DNA of 47,247 nt from Actinomycetes bacterium (GCA_021793395.1 JAJYSU010000012.1:1-47247), one strand, 5' to 3'. Counted from the first letter of the stretch, positions 8,666-17,939 are shown. Made by a program: numbers and translations. The notes: generated from the letters alone by a model not told the origin.

Positions 8666-8671
8666 TTGACA
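8666..8671 (+). promoter_or_regulatory. Candidate -35 box for the dioxygenase gene
   Basis: A perfect TTGACA followed by an AT-rich run (CATTATTATTATT), unlike the surrounding GC-rich DNA. The best -10-like hexamer (TACGCT, 8693-8698) is 21 bp away, further than normal, so promoter assignment is weak. Confidence 0.35.
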
Positions 8672-8709
8672 CATCATTATTATTATTCCCGGTACGCTGG
8701 CGCCGTGTT

Positions 8710-8728
8710 GTCGTCGATCGTCGACGAC
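8710..8728. promoter_or_regulatory. Perfect inverted repeat, candidate MarR operator
   Basis: GTCGTCGA-TCG-TCGACGAC is a perfect 8-bp inverted repeat with a 3-bp centre. It lies between the divergent marR and dioxygenase genes, 24 bp before the dioxygenase ATG. MarR proteins bind palindromes of this length; that the neighbouring MarR binds here is inference. Confidence 0.4.
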
Positions 8729-8752
8729 GTCGTTGATCAGAGTGAGGTGCTT

Positions 8753-9550
8753 ATGGGCCTACCCGCCGTCTTCGTCGGGCACGGAAGCCCTATGAACGCC
8801 CTCGAGCAGAATCGCTTCACTCGGGGCTGGTCGCGGTTCGCGGAGTCCTTCGAACGACCTCGAGCGATCCTGGCCGTCTCGGCCCACTGGTACGTGAACA
8901 CCTCGGCGGTCACGTCGATGGCTCGACCTCGTGTGATTCACGACTTCTACGGCTTTCCCCAGGAGCTCAACAACGTCGACTACCCGGTGGTGGGCTCGCC
9001 CGATTTAGCCCGCCAGGTTGCGCAGATCGCTCACCCGACGTTGCTCTCGCTCGACGACGAGACCTGGGGGATCGACCACGGCACGTGGTCGGTGCTGGTG
9101 CACATGTATCCGGACGCGGACGTGCCCGTCGTGCAGCTCTCCCTCGACGCGAGCCAACCACTGGCGCATCACTTCGATCTGGGTTCGCGCCTTGCTCCGC
9201 TCCTCGACGACGGCGTGCTCATCGTAGCGTCGGGCAATGTCGTGCACAACCTTCGATTGATCGCGTGGGACGCGGTTGACCAGGGCTACGACTGGGCCCA
9301 GCGCTTCGACGCGGACGCCCGTGAGGTCCTGGTTCGTCATCCCGAGGCGGTGGGGGACCTCGTGGGTCACGACGACTACCGTCGGGCCGCGCCGACGCCG
9401 GATCACTTTCTGCCGCTGGTGTACCTGGCGGGGCTGGCGGCGGCGCGGGGCGCGACGGTGAGCACGTTCAACGAGGGGTGCACTATGGGTTCGCTCTCGA
9501 TGACGGCGTATCGTATCGAACAGTCGACGGATTCCACTGCGGTGCGGTAG
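8753..9550 (+). CDS. DODA-type (YgiD-like) extradiol aromatic ring-opening dioxygenase
   Basis: A 265-residue enzyme of the class III extradiol dioxygenase, 4,5-DOPA dioxygenase type. The start at 8753 follows GAGG at good distance and gives the usual N-terminus (LPAVFVGHGSPMNALE); GTG codons upstream are less likely. Metal and active-site His are seen in GHGSPM, SAHWY, IDHGTWS and GNVVHNL, as in YgiD. The family opens catechol rings; the true substrate is unknown. The divergent MarR regulator is in keeping with an aromatic inducer. The protein length is normal for the family (about 260). Confidence 0.92.
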   Translation: MGLPAVFVGHGSPMNALEQNRFTRGWSRFAESFERPRAILAVSAHWYVNTSAVTSMARPRVIHDFYGFPQELNNVDYPVVGSPDLARQVAQIAHPTLLSLDDETWGIDHGTWSVLVHMYPDADVPVVQLSLDASQPLAHHFDLGSRLAPLLDDGVLIVASGNVVHNLRLIAWDAVDQGYDWAQRFDADAREVLVRHPEAVGDLVGHDDYRRAAPTPDHFLPLVYLAGLAAARGATVSTFNEGCTMGSLSMTAYRIEQSTDSTAVR

Positions 9551-9626
9551 AGCCATTTCTTTCGACAGGCGTGATGAGTGCCTCGTAGGATTGGCCCGTT
9601 CACCGTCGACGAAGGCGAGGTGTGGC

Positions 9627-10271
9627 GTGTTCGAGAAGCACCGTGACGAGAAGGAGCGCGAGCGGGCTGCGAGCATCGCGCAGGCTGCCGTGAGCGACTG
9701 GACCCACCAGATAAACGAGTTGCGAGGTCTCGTGTCGGTGGCCTCCGGCCACAGCGCGGAGGGCGTCACCGCTCTGGTCCTCACGCCAGGGGAGGTGGGG
9801 GTCGCCCAGATCTCCCACGTGAGCCTCGTTGAGGAGCGCAAGGGCGCGGGTCAGTGGAAGGGCGGCTCCCAGGGCGTGTCCTTCCCGATCGGACGGATCG
9901 CTGGTCGACCAGTGCGTTACCGGGTCGGCCAGACCCGCGGTCACTACGTGCAGGGCGAGCCGACGCCGACGGCGGTCGACACCGGGATCCTGACGATCAC
10001 GAGCCAGCGCATTGTCTATCAGGGGACGAACCGGACGGCGGAGTGTCGCTTCGCGAAGCTCTTGGGAATACAACACGGAGAGGGTGGTCTGACGGTGTCG
10101 GTGTCCAACCGCCAGAAGCCGATGATCGTGCATTTCGGTGTCGCGCTCGACGACTGGGTGTCGAATCGGCTCACCATCGCCCTGGCGCTCTATCACGGCG
10201 ACGCCGCCGCGACGGTCGCCCAGTTGGAATCACAGATTCGCGAGCTCGAGGCCGCTAAACCCATCGGTTAG
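9627..10271 (+). CDS. Conserved protein with PH/GRAM-like domain, function unknown
   Basis: A 214-residue soluble protein. The first 40 residues are charged and helical (FEKHRDEKERERAASIAQ). The middle shows a beta-rich pattern with GILTITSQRIVYQGTNRTAE and later GGLTVSVSNRQKPMIVHF, which resembles bacterial PH/GRAM-like domains that start with a 'turn on, rewrite as F' type strand pair. The last 30 residues form a helix ending in LESQIRELEAA. I do not recognise a specific family. The GTG start at 9627 is favoured because a GCGAGG precedes it and the region upstream is not protein-like. Confidence 0.7.
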   Translation: MFEKHRDEKERERAASIAQAAVSDWTHQINELRGLVSVASGHSAEGVTALVLTPGEVGVAQISHVSLVEERKGAGQWKGGSQGVSFPIGRIAGRPVRYRVGQTRGHYVQGEPTPTAVDTGILTITSQRIVYQGTNRTAECRFAKLLGIQHGEGGLTVSVSNRQKPMIVHFGVALDDWVSNRLTIALALYHGDAAATVAQLESQIRELEAAKPIG

Positions 10272-10471
10272 TCGCGACTGTGGCTCGGCGGTTGACTCGC
10301 GCAAATGACCATTGACGGGTCGATACTTTCTGCTATCGCACAACGTCGGTTTCGCGCCGGATTTGACTTTTTCGAGAGAGGGAAGAACTCTTTCGGGAGG
10401 CTAAGTCGCACCACAGCCCTTCCACAATAATGCTCTGTAGGGTGAGTCCACAACCATAAAAGGGAGCAGAC
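10272..10471. promoter_or_regulatory. Intergenic region upstream of the secreted repeat protein
   Basis: A 200-bp gap, richer in A/T than its surroundings. A -35-like TTGACT lies at 10363-10368; 17 bp on, the -10 would be AACTCT (10386-10391), which is weak. A GGGAG ribosome site lies directly before the ATG at 10472. Confidence 0.3.
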
Positions 10472-11077
10472 ATGAAGGCTACTATCACCCGAGTCGCCGC
10501 AGTGGTGGCGTTGAGCGTCGGTGTAGGAGTCGGTGTCCCCGCCGCGGCGTTCGCGAGCGGTAATCCGACCACGACCGTCGCGCACGGTGCGGCGTCGGCT
10601 AAGGGTAACGCTACCGCGATGAAGGCGTACGCGTTGGCCAAAGTGAATATCAACCGGTCCTTCACGTCGGCGGTGGTTGCGGCCCGCACGACATTGACGA
10701 CGACATTGTCGACGGCGACGACCTCGGCGCAGCGCACGGCCGCTCAGGCCGCGTTCACGGCCGCGTTAGCGGCGGCGCGGACAACTCGGGCGACCGCGCT
10801 GATCGCGCTGGGCAAGCCGCCGGTACGTAACGCCAGCGCGTCGGTGCAGGCTACGCAACAGAGGGAGGCCTACGGTGCGTCGATGCTGGCTATTAATCAG
10901 ACCTTCAGGAGCACCGTGGCCGCCGCACGAACCACGTACCACGCCGCGCTGAAGGCGTCGACGACATCGGCGTCGCGCGTGACCGCGCGCACGGCGTTCC
11001 AGCTCGCGTTGAAGGGTGCAATCAGCGCCCGTGAGGCGTCTATCGCTAGTCTCGGGACCGCTCCGACGGCGCCGTAG
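10472..11077 (+). CDS. Secreted Ala/Thr-rich protein with two tandem repeats
   Basis: A 201-residue protein with a clear Sec signal peptide (MKATITRVAAVVALSVGVGV, cleavage near AAAFAS). The mature part is two copies of a unit of about 68 residues, roughly 50-118 and 126-194. Each starts with an AY..AK/S..IN.(S/T)F motif, goes on with VAARTT and ends in (I/S)ALG(K/T)(P/A)P. The units are rich in Ala, Thr and Arg and predicted helical. No known family is recognised; a surface or wall-bound role is possible. It is followed closely by a perfect 14-bp hairpin that may end transcription. Confidence 0.75.
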   Translation: MKATITRVAAVVALSVGVGVGVPAAAFASGNPTTTVAHGAASAKGNATAMKAYALAKVNINRSFTSAVVAARTTLTTTLSTATTSAQRTAAQAAFTAALAAARTTRATALIALGKPPVRNASASVQATQQREAYGASMLAINQTFRSTVAAARTTYHAALKASTTSASRVTARTAFQLALKGAISAREASIASLGTAPTAP

Positions 11078-11093
11078 TTCTGCGTGAGTGCTG

Positions 11094-11127
11094 CACGGCG
11101 CGCCGTCGCTTCTGACGGCGCGCCGTG
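11094..11127 (+). terminator. Strong hairpin after the secreted repeat protein
   Basis: CACGGCGCGCCGTC-GCTTCT-GACGGCGCGCCGTG is a perfect 14-bp stem with a 6-nt loop, 16 bp after the stop codon. No U-run follows, as is common for actinobacterial terminators. Confidence 0.65.
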
Positions 11128-11390
11128 TCGTGCGTAGTGGTGTTCCTCGCGCCGGGTCGCGGACGCCGCCCATCGGGTGGCGACACTACGCGGCGTATCC
11201 CGGTCGTCGAGTCGGGAGGACACGTGAGAGGGCGACGCGAGGGGTACGTGTCGTCGAGGGTCGGCGGTCGATCACTCGATCTTCGGGTTCGTGAACGTTC
11301 CGTGATGCTGGCAGTTCGCGTGGTGAGCATGGGTAGAGCCGGTTCGGGTCGTACCCCAGTACTTCGACGAAGGCAGCGTCTCGCTGCGGG
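11128..11390. other. Gap upstream of the second kinase, nothing recognised
   Basis: The 263 bp after the hairpin hold short overlapping reading frames of Arg-rich, low-complexity type only. I see no clear promoter or gene. Confidence 0.4.
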
Positions 11391-12953
11391 GTGCTCGTGA
11401 GCGCGAACGCCGCCGTTCTTGGCGGTCGGTATCAGCTCCTTGACCTGCTCGGTCGCGGGGGGATGTCGGATGTCTATCGTGCGCGCGATGAGCGCAACGG
11501 CCGAATCGTGGCGCTTAAGCGGGTGCGATCGGGCGACCCCGAGTTGGCGCGCCGTCTTGTCCACGAGGCTCGCGCACTCGAGCGCCTTTCCTTTCCTGGG
11601 CTTATCGGCCTGCTCGACACTGGCGTTGACGGTGATCAGGCTTTCCTCGTCATGGAACTCGTCGAGGGTGAGACGTTGGCCCAGCGCCTACGACGTGGAC
11701 CGCTAGCGCCGGTAACAACCGCGGCGTTGGGGTCGCGTCTGGGCGATACTCTGGGTTACATTCACCAGTCTGGCATCGTGCACCGTGATCTGAAGCCATC
11801 CAACATTCTGCTCAGCGCTGACGGTCAGGCGTGGCTGAGCGATTTCGGCATCGCGCAGTTGCACGACGCGACCACGATGACCATGGAGGGCTCGACGATG
11901 GGCACGGTGTCGTACATGGCGCCCGAGCAACTCGACGACCACCAGGTCGGCCCCGCCGCGGACATCTGGTCGCTTGGCGTTGTATTGCTGGAGTGCTTGA
12001 CGGGGCGGCGAGTCTACGAGGGCTCGCCGAGTGAGATTATGGCCCGCCGCATGGCGCGACCGCTCGCGGTGCCTCCGAGTCTGCCGACGCCGTGGCGACT
12101 CGTTCTTCGTGGAATGCTCGATCCCGATCCCGGACTACGACCCAGCGGTCCGGAAGTGGCCTCACTGCTTTCCGGGCCGACATTCGACACCGCGTGGATT
12201 CCGATGGACTCCGAGGCGACCATGTTGATTGCGGGGTCGTCAACCAACGACGAGACCGTTCTCATGCCCGGCGTGGTGGCCGGTGCGCCCGTGGACGCTG
12301 ACCTGACACGGGTGAGTGGTGCATCCGGCTCTGCCGGACGCGCGTCGAGCGAGCAACCTGGATCCTCGAGGAGTGCGCCCTTCGTGAAGCACAGGGGATT
12401 TCACGGGCGTTTTCGACGGTGGATCGTGCCGACGGTGGCGCTCGCCGTGGCCCTGGTGATCGCGCTCGCATTGACGCTCCTGCAGGGTTCACCCGCACCG
12501 ACGACGACGGGCGTGTCGTCCACGACATCACGTGACGCCGCGACGACGACGACCGTCGTCTCTCCGGGTGCGCAGGCTCTCACGAAGTTGGTTCGTGACG
12601 CGGCCGCGGGGCAAACTGCGGGAGCCATCACGTCGTCCAGCGCCCTCGCCATCACCAACGCGGCGGGAGCCGCGTTGGCCGATGAGGGGCTCGCCAATAC
12701 CGCGTCGGCGCAGAGTGAACTTCAGTCCGCGATGACCGACATTGTCACGGGGGTTCAGAGTGGTGTCATCACGGTGAGTGAGGGCGCGCTGCTGCAGCAC
12801 CAACTGGCGGTATTAGCGACTTCTCTCGGGCTCTCTCCGCCAAGTGTGACCGTGACCCCATCGGCGCCCGTCGTACCAGGAGGACCAGGAGGACCCGGAG
12901 GACCCGGAGGATTTGGTCATGGAAAGGGACCGAATCACGATAATCAGTCGTGA
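11391..12953 (+). CDS. Membrane Ser/Thr protein kinase without PASTA domains
   Basis: A 520-residue kinase related to PknB. The domain (about 13-265) has the glycine loop GRGGMSDVY (21-29), Lys43, the catalytic HRDLKPSN with Asp133, DFG at 151-153 and GTVSYMAPEQ. A 75-residue linker rich in acidic and Ser residues leads to one membrane helix (about 343-366). The outer part has a Thr/Ser-rich stalk, a helical segment of about 95 residues (ALTKLVRDAAAGQTAGAITS onward) that is not a PASTA domain, and a Gly/Pro-rich tail (GGPGGPGGPGGFGHG). The ligand is unknown. Start may be GTG 11391 or GTG 11397. It stands alone, not beside a phosphatase. Confidence 0.9.
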   Translation: MLVSANAAVLGGRYQLLDLLGRGGMSDVYRARDERNGRIVALKRVRSGDPELARRLVHEARALERLSFPGLIGLLDTGVDGDQAFLVMELVEGETLAQRLRRGPLAPVTTAALGSRLGDTLGYIHQSGIVHRDLKPSNILLSADGQAWLSDFGIAQLHDATTMTMEGSTMGTVSYMAPEQLDDHQVGPAADIWSLGVVLLECLTGRRVYEGSPSEIMARRMARPLAVPPSLPTPWRLVLRGMLDPDPGLRPSGPEVASLLSGPTFDTAWIPMDSEATMLIAGSSTNDETVLMPGVVAGAPVDADLTRVSGASGSAGRASSEQPGSSRSAPFVKHRGFHGRFRRWIVPTVALAVALVIALALTLLQGSPAPTTTGVSSTTSRDAATTTTVVSPGAQALTKLVRDAAAGQTAGAITSSSALAITNAAGAALADEGLANTASAQSELQSAMTDIVTGVQSGVITVSEGALLQHQLAVLATSLGLSPPSVTVTPSAPVVPGGPGGPGGPGGFGHGKGPNHDNQS

Positions 12954-13429
12954 GGGGGTTTGGGATCGACGTGGTTGGGCCCATCGCGGGCCGAATCTGA
13001 GCATCGTGAACTGGCCCAGGGCTCAGGACTCAGGACTTAGCTGGATCATGGGGATGACGACGTCGCACACCCCTCACGTTCATTTGGGGTGGCCCGCGGA
13101 ATATCGTCGCGGCTCGACTACTTGATAGATCCAGTTCTTCCTCCTTACTAGGAAAAACAATTGTTCAAGCCCTACTTCAAATGGTTGGGGATCCTTGTCC
13201 AAATTCTTCCTAGTGAGAGATTCCCATAATGCCGAAAAACCTTATGAGAAGAGGTTTTTCGTGACCGGCACAACACTGACATTCGATGTAGAACCCAGGC
13301 GTCTCGACGGTGCTCCCTACGAAATGCGCCCATCGTCACCAGCGCCGATTTGTTGGTGGTCGCTGGGCTTCCGTGAAACGAGTCTGACCAGGTTTTCTGA
13401 AGGTCCGGCGAACTCGTAGCGGTCTGCCC
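12954..13429. other. Non-coding or decayed DNA at the left edge of an accessory stretch
   Basis: No gene is supported. Base composition becomes more A/T-rich here than in the preceding core genes, for example around 13130-13260. Short open frames on both strands show no family motif. It lies directly left of a decayed transposase. Confidence 0.4.
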
Positions 13430-13985
13430 CATGGAGGAGATGTCCGAAGGCCGGTGGGTGCAGTGCGGATCTCAGTCGGCGTGATCGACGCCGGAGCCCG
13501 ATTGGCGTTCCTGGATGGCCATCGGCACGGCGGCGACCACACGCTGAGTGTTGATGTGGTTACCGTCTTCCGCCGACGATGCGCCGACTGACTACGTCGA
13601 ACATCGCGCCGCAGAACACTCGGTCGTGCGTGGTGCGATGTTCGTTGATGTCGGACACCCAGAGGCGATGTCGCTCGCGTGCGACGAACCGGGGCTTCAC
13701 GAAGTCGCAGTGGCTGGTAGGTTCGCGCGGCGGCCGTGCTTGCGGTGCAAGCAGCTGTCGTGAAGACCGGTCGCGCGCAACACGCGGACTGCGCGTTGGC
13801 TGTCGAGGTGGCGTCCGCGGCCGAGTCACGTCCTGGGGGTCACCGTCGGCGGAGCAGGAGAAGGCGTGGAACTCGCCGATCTCCTTGAGCAGGATTTCGC
13901 GGTCCACTCGCGCGTAAGGCGATCACGTAGGAGTGTCGTAGAAGCGGCAGCGGGACCGTCAGCACCGGGCCGGTCAGATTGACCG
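13430..13985 (-). pseudogene. Decayed IS3-family transposase (OrfB remnant)
   Basis: On the minus strand 13907-13560 reads REILLKEIGEFHAFS at one end and FVKPRFVARERHRLWVSDIN, EHRTTHDRVFCGAMFDVVSR, RIVGG at the other. These match the IS3 OrfB helix before the catalytic core and the first rve block with the DIT/DVxSRRxVGW motif. Upstream the same frame continues with stops (SRCRFYDTP like the SxSxFYDW box). Downstream the frame shifts: another frame gives VVAAVPMAIQERQSGSGVDH, like the xxALxMAIxxRxPxxGxxxH stretch before the second catalytic Asp. At least one frameshift and several stops make it dead. No terminal repeats were found. Confidence 0.75.
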
Positions 13986-14206
13986 AGAGTCCCACGTCCC
14001 GGAGTTTCCTGACCGGTTGGGCCATCAACGGGGGAGGAGGCTTCCCCTCGCGACGCAGACGGTTGCGCCGTACGATCGCGATGTCCATCGCCTGGATATG
14101 GCTCTCACGCCGCGGGCCGCTGCCCGCCCAGTCCGGTGGCGTGATAGACCCTCGTGAGGACGTTGTGCGCGACGCCGACGAAGCGGTGAGTAGCAGGGGG
14201 GAAATC

Positions 14207-15142
14207 ATGAATATTCGAATCTGGTCGATTGCTCGTCGTGCGAGCGCGGTGATCGTGATGTCGATAGGGCTCGTGAGTGCTTCGGCCGGCGCGTCGAGCG
14301 CGCCCATGGCTCGACACTTCCCCGACATCGCGCGTGTCACGCCGGGTAGCGACTACTTGGCACTCGGTGACTCGGTTTCCTTCGGCTATCGCGAATCGAC
14401 GACGGTGCCCGCCCCTGTCTACAGTTCGGCCGCCAACTTCGTGGGCTTCCCCGAGGACGTGGCCTCCGCCCTCGGCCTGCACTTGGCGAACGCCTCGTGC
14501 CCGGGTGAGACCTCGTCGAGCTTTCTCAATACCAGCGCGCAGAGCAATGGCTGCGAGAATCACCTCAGTGCGACGGGAGCATTCGCGGCGGGGGGGTACC
14601 GATCGCTCTACCCGCTGCACGTGTCGTACACGGGCAGCCAGATGGCCTACGCCTTGCAGTATTTGAAGGCGCACCCGCGAACCAGCTTGATCACGCTGAT
14701 GATCGGGGCCAATGATGGCTTCATCTGCCAGGCGGTCACGACGGACCAGTGCACATCCCCGACGGAGTTGGGACCCGTGCTCGCAACGGTCAAGAAGAAC
14801 GTGGCCACCATCCTGCACGGACTGCGGGTCACCGCCCACTTCAAGGGTCAGATCGTTCTCGTCAACTACTACTCGACGGACTACTCCAACGTGTTGGCGT
14901 CGGCCGGCAGTCAAGCGATCAATCAAGCCATGGACCAGGGCGGTGCTGGATTCAACGTGGAGATCGCTAATGGCTACGCCGCCTTCAGCCAGGCGGCCCA
15001 GTACTCCGCGGGTAACACGTGTAACGCCGGCCTACTCACGCAGTTGTACACGGGCACCACCATGACGGGTTGCGGGGTCCACCCGAGCGTCGGTGGACAG
15101 GCGATTCTGGCTCAGACGGTGGAGTCTGTCGTGCGCAAGTAG
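14207..15142 (+). CDS. Secreted SGNH/GDSL hydrolase
   Basis: A 311-residue exported esterase/lipase. The start at 14207 follows AGGGGGGAAATC and gives a signal peptide (MNIRIWSIARRASAVIVMSI, cleavage near ASAGASS). Block I is LALGDSVSFGY with the nucleophile Ser, block III is MIGANDGF with the oxyanion Asn, and block V is GVHPSVGGQAIL with the catalytic His. Four or more Cys (ASCPGE, NGCENH, FICQ, DQCTS, NTCN, TGCG) suggest disulfides, as in Streptomyces SGNH lipases. It acts outside the cell on an ester; the substrate is unknown. The ORF is open further upstream, but that part overlaps the decayed transposase region. Confidence 0.9.
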   Translation: MNIRIWSIARRASAVIVMSIGLVSASAGASSAPMARHFPDIARVTPGSDYLALGDSVSFGYRESTTVPAPVYSSAANFVGFPEDVASALGLHLANASCPGETSSSFLNTSAQSNGCENHLSATGAFAAGGYRSLYPLHVSYTGSQMAYALQYLKAHPRTSLITLMIGANDGFICQAVTTDQCTSPTELGPVLATVKKNVATILHGLRVTAHFKGQIVLVNYYSTDYSNVLASAGSQAINQAMDQGGAGFNVEIANGYAAFSQAAQYSAGNTCNAGLLTQLYTGTTMTGCGVHPSVGGQAILAQTVESVVRK

Positions 15143-16076
15143 CGCTACGCGGTTCTCACGATAGTTGGGGTTTCGCGGTGACTCGGGGTATGGATGCGCG
15201 CCGAGCGTGTAATCGAGTTTGGTTGTGGGGACAGTTCACGCGGAAGAGTGAACTTGCCTGTCACGCAGAGACAGCCGCGTGATCGACCGTTGAGACGTAG
15301 GCTGAGACTGTCTTTCGCGCGGCACCTCTCGCGAAAGCCCCCTGGTCGCTTCCGTGAAGTTGCGGCAGTGCCGTGCGATAGCGGGCAGATGTTTGCCGCG
15401 TGCGTTCACCGTCGTGGGCGACACCGGGCCATTGATGAAGGGCGCACCTGCACCGTCGCTCATGGGTTCCGCGCTTCGCCACTGGATACCAGTGTCCGTA
15501 CTCAACGGGTCATCAAACGTCGTAGCAGTTACGACTACTCCACATTGGACGAGAGTAAGAAGAGAGGCGACACTACGAAGCCGTTTGCGGTCAACAGAGG
15601 CGAAAGCGCGTCGCCAAAGACTAACAGTCTGATGCGGCGGTGACCGAGACACAAGGCAAGCACACACTCGCGGGATATCGGAGCGTTCATGTCAACGATG
15701 CGCAATGGACACTGACGCCGTGGACGAGAGGTTGCTCGTGTGGGGGTTGGTGGCACATCGTAGGCAGCAAGGTCTGCGACACCAACACGTCAGCGAGTCG
15801 AGTGAGGACCCCGTAGTCGCACGATGCCGAGACGAACTAGAGGGTGGCCAAATTGTCGGAGCTTCGGGCTTCAGCGTGGTGTGATCGTCGGCACCCCGAA
15901 GTGAGATTCGTACGCTGCTCAATAGCCCGGCCTACGCGTACCCCTGTCAACGCTTCACCGGCGCCCTTGCGGACGACGGCACATGACTCGGGCCCACCAT
16001 GGGACGCTACCCCTTTGATGGAGAGCGTTCTCATCTCCTTCTCGTGCTGGCTTACACCGGCGCACCAGATCTTTCG
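15143..16076. other. Long stretch without a convincing gene
   Basis: About 930 bp between the SGNH hydrolase and the nuclease-helicase. Open frames up to 150 codons exist on both strands (for example minus 15667-15236), but they show no family motif, no good ribosome site and mixed codon use. It is probably decayed accessory DNA. Confidence 0.45.
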
Positions 16077-17939
16077 CTATTCCATCATCCTCACGTTGAG
16101 AAATTCACGAACTTCGATGTTCGTGCAGTAGATGGCGGTGCCGAGCATGCCACGGGTTAAGAGAGTGCGATAGGTGTTACGAATCAAGACGTCGGCTCGG
16201 GCAGTTGCAGACTCCGGATCGACTTTGAAGGCGGCCTTGAAGCCTCGAAGAGATTGATCACCTTTCGAGCGCTTGAATGGATTGCCGCGGAGTACTCCAT
16301 CAACCACTTCGAGGTCATCGCCAATAATGACGCCGATAAAGTCACCCTCCAGCCCCTGGCAGGTGTGAATGCAGCCCACTTCGTTGATGGATGTTGGGGA
16401 GATCATCCATGCGGAACCGTCGTCGGTCAAATTCCACTTCATAGAGAAATGTGACTCGGGGAACTCGATGTCGAATAGCGAAGGATCCTTTTTGCTCACC
16501 CAATCCCAGCAGTAGCCCGCGAGGAGTCGAGACTTGTTGTTCAGTCGGTTCTTCTCAACAATGTAGTCACGCATCTCAGAAGGGTCACTGAACTGGCGCA
16601 GTTCAAATTCGGAATTGCGCAGACTTGCCTTCTCGTCCCCACCAAGGCCGAGCGTGTGGTCGAGCCACCCCAGATACTCTGTTGACCCCGCACACCGGAA
16701 CTGCGACGTCAACTCGAATTCCTTCATCGGAATACCGGCGTCACGAGATGCGGCACGGATGTTCTCAAGCGTGCCAATGTCGCGCCACGTCACCAGTTGA
16801 CTCTCGTCAGCAAAGAACACGTTCACCTTGGCCGCATTGATGACTTCGGCAATCTGGTTCTCGCCAAGATTGCGATAGAAGCCTGACTTCTCCACCAGTC
16901 GGTGAGCCTCGTCGACCAACAGGACATCAAATGCATCGGTCGCAACGTCGTGAAAGGTATCCGAACTCACAAAGAGGTTGTTGGTCGCGACATCGAGACG
17001 TCTTCCTTTGAGTTTTGACTGATAGACAGCACGAGGGGCGGCGTTCTTCGTGACGTAGCGGACATTCAGGTTTTGGGCAAGCAGGTCGACGAGGGCGTTG
17101 ATTGCGATGACTGACTTACCGGTACCCGGGCCACCCTTGACCAGCATGACGCCCTTGCCTTTGTCAGGTACATTGCGAATTGCATCACGGATAGATTCGA
17201 AAGCCGTCTTCTGGTCGTCAATGAGAACGAACTCTTCGTTGCCTCGGAGCATTGACTCAAGAGCGTCCACCAGTTGCTTCGAGACCTGAACGGGACTGCT
17301 TTCAACACGGCGAATCACGTTGCCGGAGTCTCCACTTCGAACCGTTGACGCAATCATGTGCTGCAGTTCTCGGTGTTCGTTGGCCAGGAAGACTGGTGCC
17401 TTGGCAAGGAGATCGGAGTAGCGACCCGACTTGATCACGGTGGCTACGTGGCAGTTGTGTAAGTAGGCGCTGGGACTTACGACCACTGGGTCGCTTACGA
17501 CGTACTCATAGAAGTCGTGCAGCAAACGACCATACGACCAGACCTGGTAACTCGGGTGGCTGACGTTGACCAATCCACCGTGTAGATACGTACGCACGTG
17601 GTCATCTAGGGGCGAGAATTCGACCTCCTGCCACTGTTTGAGTTCAACAAGGAGTAATTGCGCGATACCGTTCTCATCGTGGCCCGATACCATGAAGTCA
17701 ATTCGTTGACCTCGACCATGAAGTCGATATTCGATTGCTACACCGGCGTCATTTGGTATGTCGGGCGAGTTCATGACGTGGTACATGGCATTACCGAGAG
17801 AATTGCGCCACGACTGGTACTCGGAACTCTCACGTGATATTCGAATTCCGAGGCGCTCTTCGACCTTTGCTCTGACCATCTCCTCGATTTCGGGAGCGTC
17901 TTGAAGGAACTGGCCCTTGACTGATACGTAGGCAAGCAT
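16077..17939 (-). CDS. Nuclease-like/helicase fusion, DUF2075 (SLFN-g3 helicase) type
   Basis: A 620-residue protein. Residues about 80-103 hold a PD-(D/E)XK-like signature: IDFMV, then LLLVELKQWQ with Glu-x-Lys. From about 230 onward is a superfamily 1-like ATPase of the DUF2075 type: Walker A GGPGTGKS (about 267-275), Walker B LLVDEAH (about 340), the FFADESQLV block, the LTSQFRC motif III/IV and the C-terminal CIHTCQGLEGDFIGVIIGDD motif followed by NTYRTLLTRGM. Such proteins are found near phage-defence genes; a defence role here is inference. The gene is visibly less GC-rich than its neighbours and lies in an accessory stretch with decayed transposases, which suggests transfer. It seems intact and full length. 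Confidence 0.88.
   Translation of the reverse strand: MLAYVSVKGQFLQDAPEIEEMVRAKVEERLGIRISRESSEYQSWRNSLGNAMYHVMNSPDIPNDAGVAIEYRLHGRGQRIDFMVSGHDENGIAQLLLVELKQWQEVEFSPLDDHVRTYLHGGLVNVSHPSYQVWSYGRLLHDFYEYVVSDPVVVSPSAYLHNCHVATVIKSGRYSDLLAKAPVFLANEHRELQHMIASTVRSGDSGNVIRRVESSPVQVSKQLVDALESMLRGNEEFVLIDDQKTAFESIRDAIRNVPDKGKGVMLVKGGPGTGKSVIAINALVDLLAQNLNVRYVTKNAAPRAVYQSKLKGRRLDVATNNLFVSSDTFHDVATDAFDVLLVDEAHRLVEKSGFYRNLGENQIAEVINAAKVNVFFADESQLVTWRDIGTLENIRAASRDAGIPMKEFELTSQFRCAGSTEYLGWLDHTLGLGGDEKASLRNSEFELRQFSDPSEMRDYIVEKNRLNNKSRLLAGYCWDWVSKKDPSLFDIEFPESHFSMKWNLTDDGSAWMISPTSINEVGCIHTCQGLEGDFIGVIIGDDLEVVDGVLRGNPFKRSKGDQSLRGFKAAFKVDPESATARADVLIRNTYRTLLTRGMLGTAIYCTNIEVREFLNVRMME

Noticed and set aside
8666..8752. 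Longer dioxygenase start at the TTG within TTGACA
   Set aside because: The extra residues do not match the family, and the stretch holds the promoter-like box and operator-like repeat.
15236..15667. A 143-codon minus-strand frame
   Set aside because: No family motif, no ribosome site, and several competing frames of similar length overlap it.
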